Assembly (NCBI GenBank): GCA_921293015.1
Contig: OV121087.1
Span: 34,393,235 to 34,457,234, forward strand
Reading direction: 5' to 3'
Length of the DNA: 64,000 bases
DNA from: Phorcus lineatus
Taxonomy: Eukaryota; Mollusca; Gastropoda; Trochida; Trochidae
Shown here one piece after another: positions 15,301-23,304 of the stretch. The notes below the pieces were generated by a model. That model was not told the origin of the DNA and ran no database searches. It was given only the letters and a program-made list of their open reading frames with translations. Every line of letters starts with the position of its first letter. Within the stretch, counting starts at the first letter, position 1. Position numbers and translations under genes: made by a program.

Positions 15301-18300
15301 TGAAGTGAAGTTACTGACAGTCCTACACTATACATCACATACAGCTGCAAATGTCGATATCATTAAAATCATTTCTAATGTAACACTCGTTTTTCACTGT
15401 ATTCTGATCTGACTCCGCTCAGTATTGTCTTAAAATGGTTTAAGTCCCACACAGCTGAGGAAGCGATAATTATGTAAAGATGTCTTGATCATGAATCCTA
15501 AAATGCCAAAAAAGATGGAATTAAATAATATGGTCGATATTTGATTTCAAGACTTAATATTTCATAAATGTGTACTTTGCACTCTCAATTATTTATATCA
15601 ACACTTATAGATTCCTAATTAACAATCTCCTTCTCTACCAGAGACGCTATCATAGTAGCGCTGATCAACTGTGGAACTAGTATATTCGCCGGGTTCGCCA
15701 TCTTTTCCCTCCTCGGCTTCATGTCCTACACCATCAACAGACCAATTGACCAGGTTGTCAACCAGGGTAAGCAAAACATCCTTCTCACCATCAGGCTTTA
15801 TCATTGTAGTGAAATCTGCGCCAGGCCCATACAATTCCATGATTGTTTTGTCAGCGTTTGCCTCTTATCGGCTACCGACTAGAACCTCATAACTTTGTCA
15901 AGCATGTAAAAGAGAAACGGTTCCTTGAGCAGGAATTGCATATATTTCACAACTCTAAGTCATTTCATTTGCTGGTTATTTATAGAGCAGACGAGGCAAA
16001 CATCAATAAGACAACCGGGGAATCTTGAACTAGCTGTGTGCGAATGTTAATATTCTGATATCAAGATTATTTGACTTGTTGGGACCCTTCACCTACACCA
16101 TGAAGCTAGAATTCCTGAAAGCCAGATGCCTCTTAATTTCGACAGCTCACTTTTGTCAAATTATTATCTTATTAACTATTATCAGATCACTCATTTTGTA
16201 GCAACAAATCAATATCATGTTATGAACATTTTTAACTCTTTAACACCTGTACCAGCGTCAATCTTTCCCATTTTATTCGAAAACTTATTTCTTATCTTAA
16301 AAGACTTTATGTTTTAGTTAGTCGGCAGTGTACTTTGTGCCGATAAAGTCCCAATCTTCATCACCAATTATGTGTAAAAGCATAGGTTTTTGACTGATGG
16401 GCAACCATGGACAAACGCCCTCCTTTTGAAAGATTTGACGTGAATAAGTCTTTCTTATCTTAAACAGTAATTTACAAATTCTAATGCTCATCTCACCACA
16501 TCGCAACCTACCAAATAGATAGGTAACGGTAACGGGATTCGGGATTCTTGTAATCAGCATGGTGTGGTCGGGTAATGATGTTTGGTTTGTGTTTTCAGGT
16601 CCTGGCCTCGCTTTCATTGCTTACCCAGAAGGCATTGCTAAACTTCCGGTGTCTCCTCTCTGGGCCTTCTTGTTCTTCTTCATGCTTCTGACACTTGGTT
16701 TGGACAGTCAGGTAAGAATTTACCAGGAATCAACCCTCATTGTCGGGCGATCCCGGCAACGTTGTTTGGCAGGTCAAAAGCATTGCTCCTTGCTTGAGCT
16801 AGTGGACACTCCCTTTGGCTCATGCAGTAGATTGTCTGACTCTCTTCCGAAGGTTCCAGGTTTGATTACCTTTCAAGATGGTCTCACAGTCACTGACGAT
16901 GTCATCCCGGAACGATGCTGCCTATCTTTTCATACGTCTGTGGGAAAGATTGCATTTTGGTTAGAATATCAAATTGACATACAGTAAACCCTGGTTATAA
17001 TGCCACCATTTGTCCAAAAGAAATTATGGCACTGTATCCAGGTTGGCATTACACCCTGTTAAGGCATTGAGAAACATGCGCTAAGTTGCCATAATTTTGT
17101 CATGTTGAACCTGTGTACACGCCACTATTTAAAGAAGTGATGAGTTTTGTCAATTAATTTGAGGCAAGTAGAATGTCACTCAAGTAGTTCATGCCTATAA
17201 ACCACCGATTAATGTGCCGATACAACATGCAACCAATGTGAACTGATCTGAGCCATGCCAACTAACCTTACTTAATTAAAACAATATCTTAAATGGTGTG
17301 GTTTCATTGGCATTATAGTCAGGGAAAGCTGTATTTCTTTTCCATAAAGAGTTGGCAAATGGCAATATATCCGTACTGGCAAAAACATGGCATTTTAACC
17401 AGGGGCATTATAACCAAGGTTTACTGTATGTGACCGATTATTGTTGGATAATTTTTTGTGTTAATTTCTCATGCAGGGAACAGGATTCAAAATCAAGTTG
17501 AATGTTGTGTAAGCCAACACTTAACTTTGAGATTTACACGTCATAGAAACTATGTAATAATGTATTAAAGATGTCCTTCATCTCAGAAAATTTCAAAATG
17601 TTGATTAAGAGAGTTTCTGTCGTTCCATTCCCGACAACGACAACTTCCCAGGTAATGCTCAACTTTGGCCAGTACAATCATTTTGGTGATTTGCTAAATT
17701 CTAAAAAAAACTCAATAAGAGTAAGGGAGGTATATTAGTATAAGGTGCCGTACGCTGAGCAGAAAGAAAAGTGACGAAATGCAGCAAGGCTTGATAAGCA
17801 AGTGTAGGAGACAAACGCCAATTATGCCTTGTGGGGGAAGTTGTAATAGCGGCTAAAGCTGTATTTTCGAGAGGAAACCAAATACTTTAAAAGGTTTCTG
17901 TACATATCTAAACAATTCAAGTATCACAAGAGTGCTATCAATTCCAGTTTGTGATGATGGAGACAGTGATAAGCGCCATATCGGACGTCTTCCCGAGGGT
18001 CCTGAGGAAGCAAAAGGCTCTCTTTACTCTCTTCTGTTGTATGGTCGGATTTCTCTTAGGGTTGCCTCAGGTTACAAAGGTAAGCCTCTGTTTTTGTAAG
18101 AAGATACGTCAGATAGCAACCAAGTTACCAAGGTTTTTAATGTGAATACCAAAAGGTGTCTCACAAAAGTCATAGCTCATACAGGACATTATTTTTGTTG
18201 GCTGAAGATACCAAAGATTTACTTTTGAGTAGTTGAGACTAGAACTCAAGTCACCAAGGTTATTTATATCATTACCAGAACGTATTTCACGAAAGCCATA

Positions 18301-21191
18301 TCTTTTACTAACACATGTGGAAAAACGTTATTTTTATTGGATGAACTTACCACAGGTTAACCTTGGAGTAGTTAAGATTTTACCTCAAGTCACCAAGGTT
18401 GTTAACCAAACACATATGGGAAAACATTATTCCATTTAATCTGAGCTTCCTAATTGCAAAACGGTTATCGTTATAAGTTCATCGAGAAAAAACTAAAACA
18501 CAGAATGGACACAGAGTCCATTACACCCACGTTTTACCACTTACAATATTGTGTTCCTCCCTAGGGCGGTATCTACATGTTGACCCTGATGGACTGGTAT
18601 TCTGGCAGCTACAACCTCATGTTGGTCGCCCTGGCTGAGATTATCTGTCTCATGTATGTTTATGGTACGTATAAATTTTACCAATTGTCTTAATATTATT
18701 TTTTCTAGTATCTTTATCGAATACCCATTTTTTTCTTTGGTGCATTTTGGATAAGGTTTGGCTGTTTTGAGGAGTGTATTCTAGTTTGATTTACTTTTTC
18801 ATCAATTTCTGAAAAAGGTTCTGAATACCAAAATTATCGTTTGTGTAATGTTTCCAATGTAGTAATCATTCAGTAGTAAAATGAAATGTGAAGCATAAAA
18901 TTTTATTTTTAAACAACATTTATTTAAATTGAATGCTTTGGTGTTTGCAAGAGTAAACTTCTTGATGAAAAATATTGTCATTGATAGCTACTTGAACGAA
19001 ATAATTTTAAAATAATACGGAATGACTTATTTATTCATAGACGAACAGATGCAGTAGCAATATTAAAAAGCGAATGCCCTTATAAAAAATGTTGCCAAGT
19101 ATATATGTAATTTTGTTTTTGATTGGGTCATTACAGGAGTGAAGAACTTCATGAAAGATATTGAGATGATGCTTGGATTCAAACCCAACCCTTATTGGCT
19201 GGTGAACTGGTGCGCTTTGACTCCAATCGTCATTGCCGTGAGTAGCTCTTTTATACTGTGTTTCGTACTTGAAAATCATAGGCATCAAATGTAAAGGCAC
19301 AAGATAAACTCATGACACATACGTATTTAGAAAATGAGTGAGTAATTATTATTTAGCGCCGTTTGGGCAATATTTCAGCTATTAGCGGTGGCTAGGGCAA
19401 ATGAAGACGCGAAGACCGCAGTAGAAACTACCCAATACAGCAATAAGAAAGAAAATTAATCATACCAAGTTTTGACCCCGACAGTACTTAATTCTACCAC
19501 CAACAGTATACCCTCATCAAAACGTTACTCTAAAGCAAGTCACAAAAGATTGATTAGACATTGTCTGTTACAGTTAGAGCTTTCCTAGAAATGTACTCCT
19601 TTTACGGCGTTGTCATTTTACGTCAACCTTTATTGTGCTACCCTTTTTTTAAAAATGTCAGCTTAATTACTCATCCTCAGTTTGTACCTTGTTAATTCTC
19701 TCTGTGTGTACAACATACTGTTTGATATCAGTGGTTCTTAAAGTAGTTCTCTGAAAACCAAAGAAAGAAGAAAATAACATATACACAACATGCTACAAAA
19801 TTCCTTTCTCCTAATTACTTTATAATTTTCTTTTTTCAGTTTATCGTCATCATGTCGGCTACACAGTACACCCCCGCTTCCTATGGAGACTACGTATTCC
19901 CCGACTGGGCCCAGGCTCTTGGCTGGTGTATGGTTGTCGCGCCTCTTGCGTGGATCGTCATCATCATGGTTATACAGATCATCCGGCTCGGACCCGTGAG
20001 TAATGCATTGTGTTCTAGCTGGACCAACTTCTAAACTTCGCGTCTGTAATTGGCTTTTTTCAGCCTTGATGAATTTCCTCAACATTTCTTCGTGATTTGT
20101 TTAGCTTACAGAAGCTGAAATTTTAGGTTTTGTTTCTCATTGAGGCTGCCTTTTAGCGACAGTGAGGGCGCTGTATTATTAATTAAATCCAATATTAATG
20201 AAAATCCATTGTGACAAGCTCTTAGTCTTTATGTCAGTGCACTACAATTTTACTCTCGTAAATAATCTACTGCTGATGACGTAAAACATATGTATTGAAT
20301 AAGGATCATTTATAGAAGGACAAAAAACATTAATTACTTGAGGAATACGCCCGATGTGATTTAATTGTTAAAATTTTATTCTTGGTGTTGTCAGTGAATA
20401 CCTGCAAATAATCCATCTGACTAAAATATAATATGAAATTTTCGCTTGGAATTTCTTTATCATAAGGTCTCAAGGCTGGGCGTTGGTTTCGAATGTAAAC
20501 GGTGATTTCATTGGCTGCAGGTTAGCAACTAGTAATGGCGGTAACTCGGTAATGACGTTAGGTGTCGCTGCTCCGTATCACAGGTTTTGTTACCGTTGAG
20601 GGCAAGGTAGAAAATGGATGGAGTCTATTTCGATACATTTTCACCTTGCCGTGGGAAGATGGGGTATATACAGAGAAGGCTGTTCGGTACCAGTCAAGAC
20701 ATGTAGTTGGAGTCCTCAGTTGAGCGCCTAAATTCCAATGCTATCGAAAAAGAAAAATTGTTATCAACTCATATTTTTAAGCTGAAATATAAAGAAAGAT
20801 AAATATGTGATGCATGGGTTCAGATACAGGCTGGGTTAAACATGCTTATATAATTGTGATACTTTTCAGTCTAAATTTCGATGATGATATCCTTCCTAAA
20901 TATGATCAAAGTGATCAATTTAGATACATTGGCAGGCATCTGAGGACAATCTCATCAGACGATTACTTTGATAATTGTTGAAATGCTCATTTTCAGGCCA
21001 AAGCCTTTAGGGCAACCCCAGACTGGGGTCCTGCAAGTCCAGAGGATCGAACAGGACGCTACGCCAGCACCTCATATATCATGGACAAACAGATGCCTTA
21101 CGTAGTGGACAACGGTGACATGAAGAAAGACCCTCCCCCATACAATGGCCAGGGTCAAGACAACCAGGCTTTTTTCAATGAACGCCTTTAA
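294..21191 (+). CDS. Gene A: SLC6 glycine-transporter-like Na+/Cl- symporter, 15 coding exons, 651 aa
   Basis: Predicted twelve-pass plasma-membrane symporter that would import a small amino acid (glycine type) with Na+ and Cl-. CDS exons: 294-302, 9008-9128, 9547-9678, 11774-11995, 12594-12765, 13578-13716, 14727-14861, 15157-15260, 15642-15766, 16599-16711, 17948-18079, 18565-18664, 19137-19237, 19840-19995, 20997-21191. All junctions are GT-AG, phases agree, and the sum is 1956 nt. TM1 (residues about 15-39) has [10 protein letters not shown]; its Gly where amine transporters carry Asp argues against a monoamine carrier. The loop-2 Cys pair (CNNTW...C) is present with several N-glycosylation sequons. 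TM6 (311-345) reads SLGPAWGG, as in glycine transporters. The tail has a DWGPA...RTGRYA signature like GlyT1 and a PPPY motif at 633-636. The first exon is the least certain part. The exact substrate is inferred. Confidence 0.9.
803..1319. mobile_element. TTAA-flanked MITE, copy 1
   Basis: Begins TTAAAGAGCCACTCCGTGA and ends with its near-complement TCACGGAGTGGTTCTTTAA, giving about 15-19 bp terminal inverted repeats flanked by TTAA. Two further copies lie at 26436-26916 and 27823-28297. An internal (AT)n tract at about 1166-1209 has expanded in this copy. A short frame from ATG 934 resembles the 37-codon frame of the other copies but is disrupted near its end. TTAA target duplication is typical of piggyBac-type transposition, although the TIR sequence is not a standard piggyBac end. 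Confidence 0.85.
1380..3110. repeat. Tandem repeat of about 0.47-0.5 kb, about 3.5 diverged copies
   Basis: Blocks starting near 1380, 1815, 2330 and 2876 repeat the same order of words: aggtcaagtcgac, then ttctttaca, ccaggatttcaagaaaa, agtcaaggag, cataaacatat, and a segment ending tcaatgta. Copies differ by many substitutions and indels, so the array is old. It lies in intron 1 of gene A. The 85-aa frame at 2437-2694 lies inside one unit and is not a gene. Confidence 0.75.
3111..5040. other. Intron 1 of gene A, no recognisable element
   Basis: AT-rich unique-looking intron sequence. The short frames at 3871-4137, 3990-4190, 4731-4916 and 4870-5136 show no domain, no homologue I recognise and no matching splice logic, so I treat them as chance. 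Confidence 0.4.
5041..5760. repeat. 90-bp satellite, 8 units, derived from an interspersed repeat
   Basis: Units start near 5051, 5141, 5231, 5321, 5411, 5501, 5591 and 5681, exactly 90 bp apart. Each contains actaaggttaacctcat, ccattctataa, tgttaccaggttagt and agggcctcgtttgaaa. Inner units are nearly identical; the last is diverged. The same words occur once each in dispersed repeats at about 27783-28380 and 62519-62638, so the array looks like a tandemised piece of a MITE. Confidence 0.9.
5941..6090 (+). mobile_element. Diverged SINE 5' part (tRNA-like head)
   Basis: Matches the head and early body of the SINE at 39175-39489: gcgttcg, ttcggatcaagaggt, a B-box-like ggttcaaatc, then ctcggcaactttgtctgcagtag and cactgaatttcagtgca in shorter shared words. 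The A box is decayed and the 3' half is missing. This is an old insertion in intron 1 of gene A. Confidence 0.75.
6144..6446. mobile_element. Diverged MITE-like repeat, copy 1 (ctgcccctttaa end)
   Basis: Shares ordered words with 6700-7007: atctcacg, aaacgaaaa, caaaagaagcagttt, a cgctatg-like word and gaccctctgaag. It ends in actgcccctttaa. The left end is decayed. A similar terminus gctactgcccctttaa occurs at about 56645-56660. No coding capacity. Confidence 0.6.
6700..7007. mobile_element. TTAA-ended MITE-like repeat, copy 2
   Basis: Starts TTAAAGAGACACTGAC and ends TGCCTCTGCACCTTTAA, an imperfect inverted pair with TTAA at both borders. The interior matches 6144-6446. The TIR core differs from that of the element at 803-1319, so it is a second TTAA-type family. 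The 61-aa frame at 6624-6809 overlaps it and is not a gene. Confidence 0.6.
7843..7930. repeat. Dispersed repeat segment, copy 1
   Basis: Aligns with 26232-26316 through words such as ttttcagaaacaa, ctcgatgaaata and ttgacat, ending in ctctgcc versus ccctgcc. It is a diverged interspersed repeat of unknown class. Confidence 0.5.
8060..8535. other. Intron 1 of gene A, nothing recognised
   Basis: AT-rich intron sequence between a dispersed repeat and the 64-bp satellite. No element or frame could be supported. Confidence 0.4.
8536..8990. repeat. Pyrimidine-rich ~64-bp satellite abutting exon 2 of gene A
   Basis: Two half-units alternate: one with ccctctcaattgattaaatg, the other with ccctctcaaatattaaaata, separated by tctatctttt or ctttctatt. 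The full period is about 64 bp over roughly seven copies, some partial. The last degraded copy runs straight into tctctatctttgccctctg-aacag, the acceptor of exon 2, so the satellite supplies its polypyrimidine tract. Confidence 0.85.
9008..9128 (+). CDS. Gene A exon 2: N-terminal tail and TM1
   Basis: Acceptor ctctgaacag; donor gtaagt; ends in phase 1. Encodes residues 4-43, including TM1 with [10 protein letters not shown], the unwound Na+/substrate segment of SLC6 carriers. An in-frame ATG at 8981 could be an alternative start, but it lies in the acceptor tract, and paralogues B and C splice at the equivalent position. Confidence 0.95.
9547..9678 (+). CDS. Gene A exon 3: end of TM1 region, TM2
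   Basis: Acceptor ttgcag; donor gtttgt. Encodes residues 44-87, including [14 protein letters not shown], a strongly conserved SLC6 TM2/IL1 stretch. Same 132-nt length as gene B exon 3; 31 of 132 bases differ between the two. Confidence 0.95.
9679..11110. other. Intron 3 of gene A, unique part
   Basis: AT-rich sequence with one perfect CRE palindrome TGACGTCA at 9983-9990. The reverse-strand 62-aa frame at 10264-10452 has no recognisable family. Nothing else is supported. Confidence 0.4.
11111..11742. repeat. 72-bp satellite immediately upstream of exon 4 of gene A
   Basis: About 8.7 near-identical units of 72 bp contain agtataagtttcttcacac, ttatatcattacagcttca and gtacaggtatc. Because 72 is divisible by three, the + strand stays open for 226 codons as a 24-residue peptide repeat; this is not a protein gene. 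Each unit holds two acceptor-like AGs and the 10-mer tacaggtatc, which is also the exon 4 acceptor junction at 11770-11779. Confidence 0.95.
11774..11995 (+). CDS. Gene A exon 4: TM3 and start of extracellular loop 2
   Basis: Acceptor cttacag; donor gtaaga; phase 1 at both ends. Encodes residues 88-161: TM3 with IYYNVV (the Tyr that contacts substrate in the family), then [15 protein letters not shown], with the conserved loop-2 cysteines and N-glycosylation sequons. 222 nt, as in gene B. Confidence 0.95.
12143..12165 (-). other. G-quadruplex-capable motif on the minus strand
   Basis: The + strand has C-runs of 6, 5, 4 and 3 separated by 1-3 bases, so the minus strand has four G-runs with loops of 1-3, a canonical quadruplex pattern. 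It lies in intron 4 of gene A. Function unknown. Confidence 0.5.
12594..12765 (+). CDS. Gene A exon 5: extracellular loop 2
   Basis: Acceptor cctccag; donor gtaaga; ends in phase 2 after EYW. Encodes residues 162-218, a variable loop rich in N-x-S/T sequons (NQS, NIS twice, NST). Length differs from gene B (172 versus 166 nt), as expected for this fast-evolving loop. Confidence 0.93.
13040..13306 (-). mobile_element. Foldback element of ~250 bp, copy 1 (reverse orientation)
   Basis: Reverse complement matches 48428-48692 and 53207-53453: the gcatcttcccatgcatggcc terminus, ttctgtgcttaccgcc, ggatcacgatagtccaatg and gcgctacactcaaaacacga. The far end in intron 5 is poorly defined. The 74-aa reverse frame here is repeat-derived. 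Confidence 0.65.
13578..13716 (+). CDS. Gene A exon 6: end of loop 2 and TM4
   Basis: Acceptor tttccag; donor gtgggt; starts after phase 2 and ends in phase 0. Encodes residues 219-265, ending KGVKSSGK, equivalent to the KGxKTSGK boundary between TM4 and TM5 in glycine transporters. 139 nt, as in gene B. Confidence 0.95.
13717..14726. other. Intron 6 of gene A, nothing recognised
   Basis: About 1 kb of AT-rich sequence without a repeat or frame I can support. The 65-aa frame at 14095-14292 has no recognisable domain. Confidence 0.4.
14727..14861 (+). CDS. Gene A exon 7: TM5 and loop 3
   Basis: Acceptor ccacag; the donor is an unusual gttcga, supported by equal length (135 nt) and matching boundary in gene B. 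Encodes residues 266-310 starting [10 protein letters not shown], a core SLC6 TM5 motif, followed by RGLTLPG. Confidence 0.92.
15157..15260 (+). CDS. Gene A exon 8: TM6, substrate-site segment
   Basis: Acceptor ctctag; donor gtaagt; ends in phase 2. Encodes residues 311-345, including [16 protein letters not shown] and [12 protein letters not shown]-x-AWGG is the glycine-transporter form of the unwound TM6; Gly324 is as in GlyT1, where GlyT2 has Ser. 104 nt, as in gene B. Confidence 0.95.
15642..15766 (+). CDS. Gene A exon 9: TM7
   Basis: Acceptor taccag; donor gtaagc; phase 2 in, phase 1 out. Encodes residues 345-386, including [19 protein letters not shown], the conserved TM7 with polar residues of the Na+/Cl- region, then start of loop 4. 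125 nt, as in gene B. Confidence 0.95.
15767..16598. other. Intron 9 of gene A, nothing recognised
   Basis: AT-rich intron. Frames read across it on both strands (15619-15892, 16126-16317, 16318-16617) are shadows of exons or chance. Confidence 0.4.
16599..16711 (+). CDS. Gene A exon 10: loop 4 and TM8
   Basis: Acceptor ttttcag; donor gtaaga. Encodes residues 387-424: [13 protein letters not shown], the conserved loop-4 hairpin, then TM8 with LTLGLDSQ, a Na+-site motif of the family. 113 nt, as in gene B. The downstream part of the 142-codon frame is intron. Confidence 0.95.
16982..17426. mobile_element. MITE with 23-bp TIRs and TA target duplication (pogo/Tc1-mariner type)
   Basis: Ends are CAGTAAACCCTGGTTATAAT-GCC and the complement of ggcattataaccaaggtttactg; 22 of 23 TIR bases match. 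It is flanked by TA (16980-16981 and 17427-17428). The 445-bp interior has no transposase frame. TIRs beginning CAGTA with TA duplication fit pogo/Tigger-like elements. It lies in intron 10 of gene A. Confidence 0.85.
17427..17947. other. Rest of intron 10 of gene A
   Basis: AT-rich. The segment at about 17740-17840 (aaatgcagcaaggcttgata, gggggaagtt) weakly resembles the right half of the ~250-bp foldback family. No frame supported. Confidence 0.35.
17948..18079 (+). CDS. Gene A exon 11: TM8 end, loop, TM9
   Basis: Acceptor ttccag; donor gtaagc; phase 0 both ends. Encodes residues 425-468, including [16 protein letters not shown] and the TM9 segment GFLLGLPQ. 132 nt, as in gene B. Confidence 0.95.
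18122..18435. repeat. ~130-bp tandem repeat in intron 11
   Basis: Three units start at 18122, 18248 and 18387 with aagttaccaaggtt, aagtcaccaaggtt and aagtcaccaaggtt, followed by cataccag/attaccag-like and catatg/cacatgtgg words. The unit starts resemble the exon 11 donor junction (tcaggttacaaag^gtaag here; tcaggtcaccaag^gtaac in gene B). Confidence 0.65.
18565..18664 (+). CDS. Gene A exon 12: TM10
   Basis: Acceptor cctccctag; donor gtacgt; phase 0 in, phase 1 out. Encodes residues 469-501 ([14 protein letters not shown] and TM10). It differs from gene B exon 12 at only 3 of 100 bases, and the acceptor-flanking intron bases are also shared, unlike any other exon compared. Confidence 0.95.
19137..19237 (+). 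CDS. Gene A exon 13: intracellular loop 5, start of TM11
   Basis: Acceptor ttacag; donor gtgagt. Encodes residues 502-535 with [14 protein letters not shown], which matches the DIxMMxGF motif of glycine transporters. 101 nt, as in gene B, with 21 differing bases. Confidence 0.95.
19238..19839. other. Intron 13 of gene A, nothing recognised
   Basis: AT-rich intron sequence of about 0.6 kb; no element or frame supported. Confidence 0.4.
19840..19995 (+). CDS. Gene A exon 14: TM11 end and TM12
   Basis: Acceptor ttttcag; donor gtgagt; phase 0 both ends. Encodes residues 536-587, with [16 protein letters not shown] (loop 6, equivalent to TYGxYxYPxWxxxxGW) and TM12. It is one codon longer than in gene B. 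Confidence 0.95.
19996..20996. other. Intron 14 of gene A, nothing recognised
   Basis: AT-rich intron sequence of about 1 kb. No repeat or frame could be supported. Confidence 0.4.
20997..21191 (+). CDS. Gene A exon 15: cytosolic C-terminal tail and stop
   Basis: Acceptor tttcag; stop TAA at 21189-21191. Encodes residues 588-651 with [16 protein letters not shown] (GlyT1-like tail signature), then PPPY 19 residues before the end and terminal NERL. PPxY motifs bind WW domains, for example of Nedd4-family ubiquitin ligases. Confidence 0.95.
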   Translation, partial: AKAFRATPDWGPASPEDRTGRYASTSYIMDKQMPYVVDNGDMKKDPPPYNGQGQDNQAFFNERL

Positions 21192-21246
21192 ATGCAAATA
21201 CGACGTCTTCCTCATGACAACAGGGATGCAACTAAAAAACAAAACG

Positions 21247-21720
21247 ACTAAAGCCAAACTATGTTTTGATGAAAGAAGGCAATAGATTGAAGCTAAGGCT
21301 TGATGCAAGAAACCATTTGACTGAAGCTAAAACTCGGTACAAGAAATCATTCAACTAAAGCTAAGGCTTGATGCAAGAAACCATTTGACTGAAGCTAAAA
21401 CTCGGTACAAGAAATCATTCAACTAAAGCTAAGGCTTGATGCAAGAAACCATTTGACTGAAGCTAAAACTCGGTACAAGAAATCATTCAACTAAAGCTAA
21501 GGCTTGATGCAAGAAACCATTTGACTGAAGCTAAAACTCGGTACAAGAAATCATTCAACTAAAGCTAAGGCTTGATGCAAGAAACCATTTGACTGAAGCT
21601 AAAACTCGGTACAAGAAATCATTCAACTAAAGCTAAGGCTTGATGCAAGAAACCATTTGACTGAAGCTAAAACTCGGTACAAGAAATCATTCAACTAAAG
21701 CTAAGGCTTGATGCAAGGAA
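21247..21720. repeat. 68-bp satellite in the probable 3' UTR of gene A
   Basis: Six or more nearly identical 68-bp units follow the stop codon by about 56 bp. Each unit is two diverged 34-bp halves: gctaaggcttgatgcaag-aaaccatttgactgaa and gctaaaactcggtacaag-aaatcattcaactaaa. Diverged units flank the array to about 21840. Confidence 0.95.
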
Positions 21721-21840
21721 GCATTAGTCTTAAGATAACGTTCAATTCAAGAAATGATTGAACTTGAGGCTCGATAAGGAAAATATTGAACTAAAGCTAG
21801 AGCTGAAAAGAAGAAACCATTTAACTAAAACTAACGCTTG

Positions 21841-22576
21841 CTGCAGGAAACAATGCTTTAGCCAAGGCCTGATGAAGTACGTTGAGTTCTGCGAAGACGT
21901 AGTTTTGAAAAGCTGTGGTTTAGATTTAAAATGGATACTCGGATACTAATCCAGCACAGCGTAGGTCTTCAATGTTATTGACCGATACTTCACCTATTGT
22001 TTTGTAAATTACAAAGACGATTTGACAGTTTACCACGATTTATGATATGAAATTATTAGAAACGACAGAAAAATTGTTCATTGCCATGTACCGTATGTTC
22101 GACTAAAACTAACTTATACCATAGTATAGAAACAGTTTTTATATGCACAACCATATTACTCTTATTCGATACACTTTGGCCCTTGGCCATTCTTTATCTA
22201 CAAGGAAATGTGATCACAAGGATTAACCGAAAAATAAGCACTGTGTACCAGGAAATATCGGATACCATGTTGTGGATACCGATTTTTATACCTAAAGGAT
22301 ACCAACAACATCGGGAATGTTCAAAGGAGAATGTTCAATGGGGAATGTTCAAGAGGAACGTGGGATTGTTTCATGAGGAAATTTCCTATATATTTCTACA
22401 AGAAAAATCAGGTTGTTTAAATGTTTCTATCAAAACATCACGGATCTTAAAATTGTCACTTGATTTGATCAATGGTTTCCTCAACAAAGGTTGATGAGTA
22501 TTTTTCTATTAGAATTATCAGGATTATTCTAAATTCGAATACTCGGAACTTCAGTCTGTTCAATTGCTTCACTAAA
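21841..22576. other. 3' flank of gene A, nothing recognised
   Basis: AT-rich. The 137-codon frame at 22081-22494 has no recognisable domain and contains small internal repeats (ggaatgttcaa-like), so it is not called. No clear polyadenylation signal close to the stop. Confidence 0.35.
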
Positions 22577-22750
22577 AATTATCAGGATGTTTCAATTTAT
22601 CAGGATGTTTCAAAATGATTCAATTCATCAGGATGTTTCAAAATGTTTCAGTTTATCAGGATGTTTCAAAATGTTTCAATTTATCAGGATGTTTCATAAT
22701 GTTTCAATTTATTAGGAAGATTCAAAATGTTTCAATTTATCAGGATTTTC
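22577..22750. repeat. 28-bp tandem repeat
   Basis: About six imperfect copies of caggatgtttcaaaatgtt-tcaatttat. The short + strand frame over it is repeat-derived. An AATAAA at 22755-22760 just after the array is a weak candidate polyadenylation signal for gene A, 1.6 kb past the stop. Confidence 0.8.
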
Positions 22751-22760
22751 AAATAATAAA

Positions 22761-23304
22761 TCGTTCAATTATTATATTTTTATTATTTACTGTACACTTT
22801 CATTTCTACATGTAATCGTAGCTACTGCACTAGATTATATATACGCTTATAAGCAGAAATGCCTTAATACAATACCTCAATTAAATCATGTTTGAAGAAA
22901 AAAATTCAACTGTTGAATTCTGATTACAAAGATTTCAAAACTTTTCATAACTGATCCTGGCATAAAGGGGTCTTTGTAGAATACATTTAGATATTACTTC
23001 TAAAGTAAATGCTTTTGGCCTTTTTCATTTAACTTTATATAATTCTGTCAAATCAATGTTATATATAAATGTTAATAAGATGAAATATATACGTGAGACT
23101 GTGATAATATACTTTGAAAAGATATTCTTATTAAACAGATTTAAGATGTTTACATGTTTCTATATATTTACTAGAAACTCGCATTGCTCAAATTATTTAC
23201 CTTTTTGTAGTTTTGAATTTTATTAAATTTAGATTTGTATTGTTTTGTGTCATTCGTTATCTTTCTTCCGATCCTGAAAATCACAAACAGCTGAAACAAA
23301 CACA
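22761..23304. other. Intergenic, nothing recognised
   Basis: AT-rich sequence without supported features, ending at the 5' truncation point of the retrotransposon fragment. Confidence 0.4.

Noticed and set aside
15671-15840. Overlapping + and - frames over exon 9
   Set aside because: Shadows of the exon in other frames; the true reading is fixed by phase with exons 8 and 10.
16559-16987. 142-codon frame containing a transporter segment
   Set aside because: Only 16599-16711 is exon 10 of gene A; the rest is intron on both sides, with consensus splice sites.
22081-22494. 137-codon frame downstream of gene A
   Set aside because: No domain, AT-rich, with small internal repeats; no supporting splice or promoter signal.
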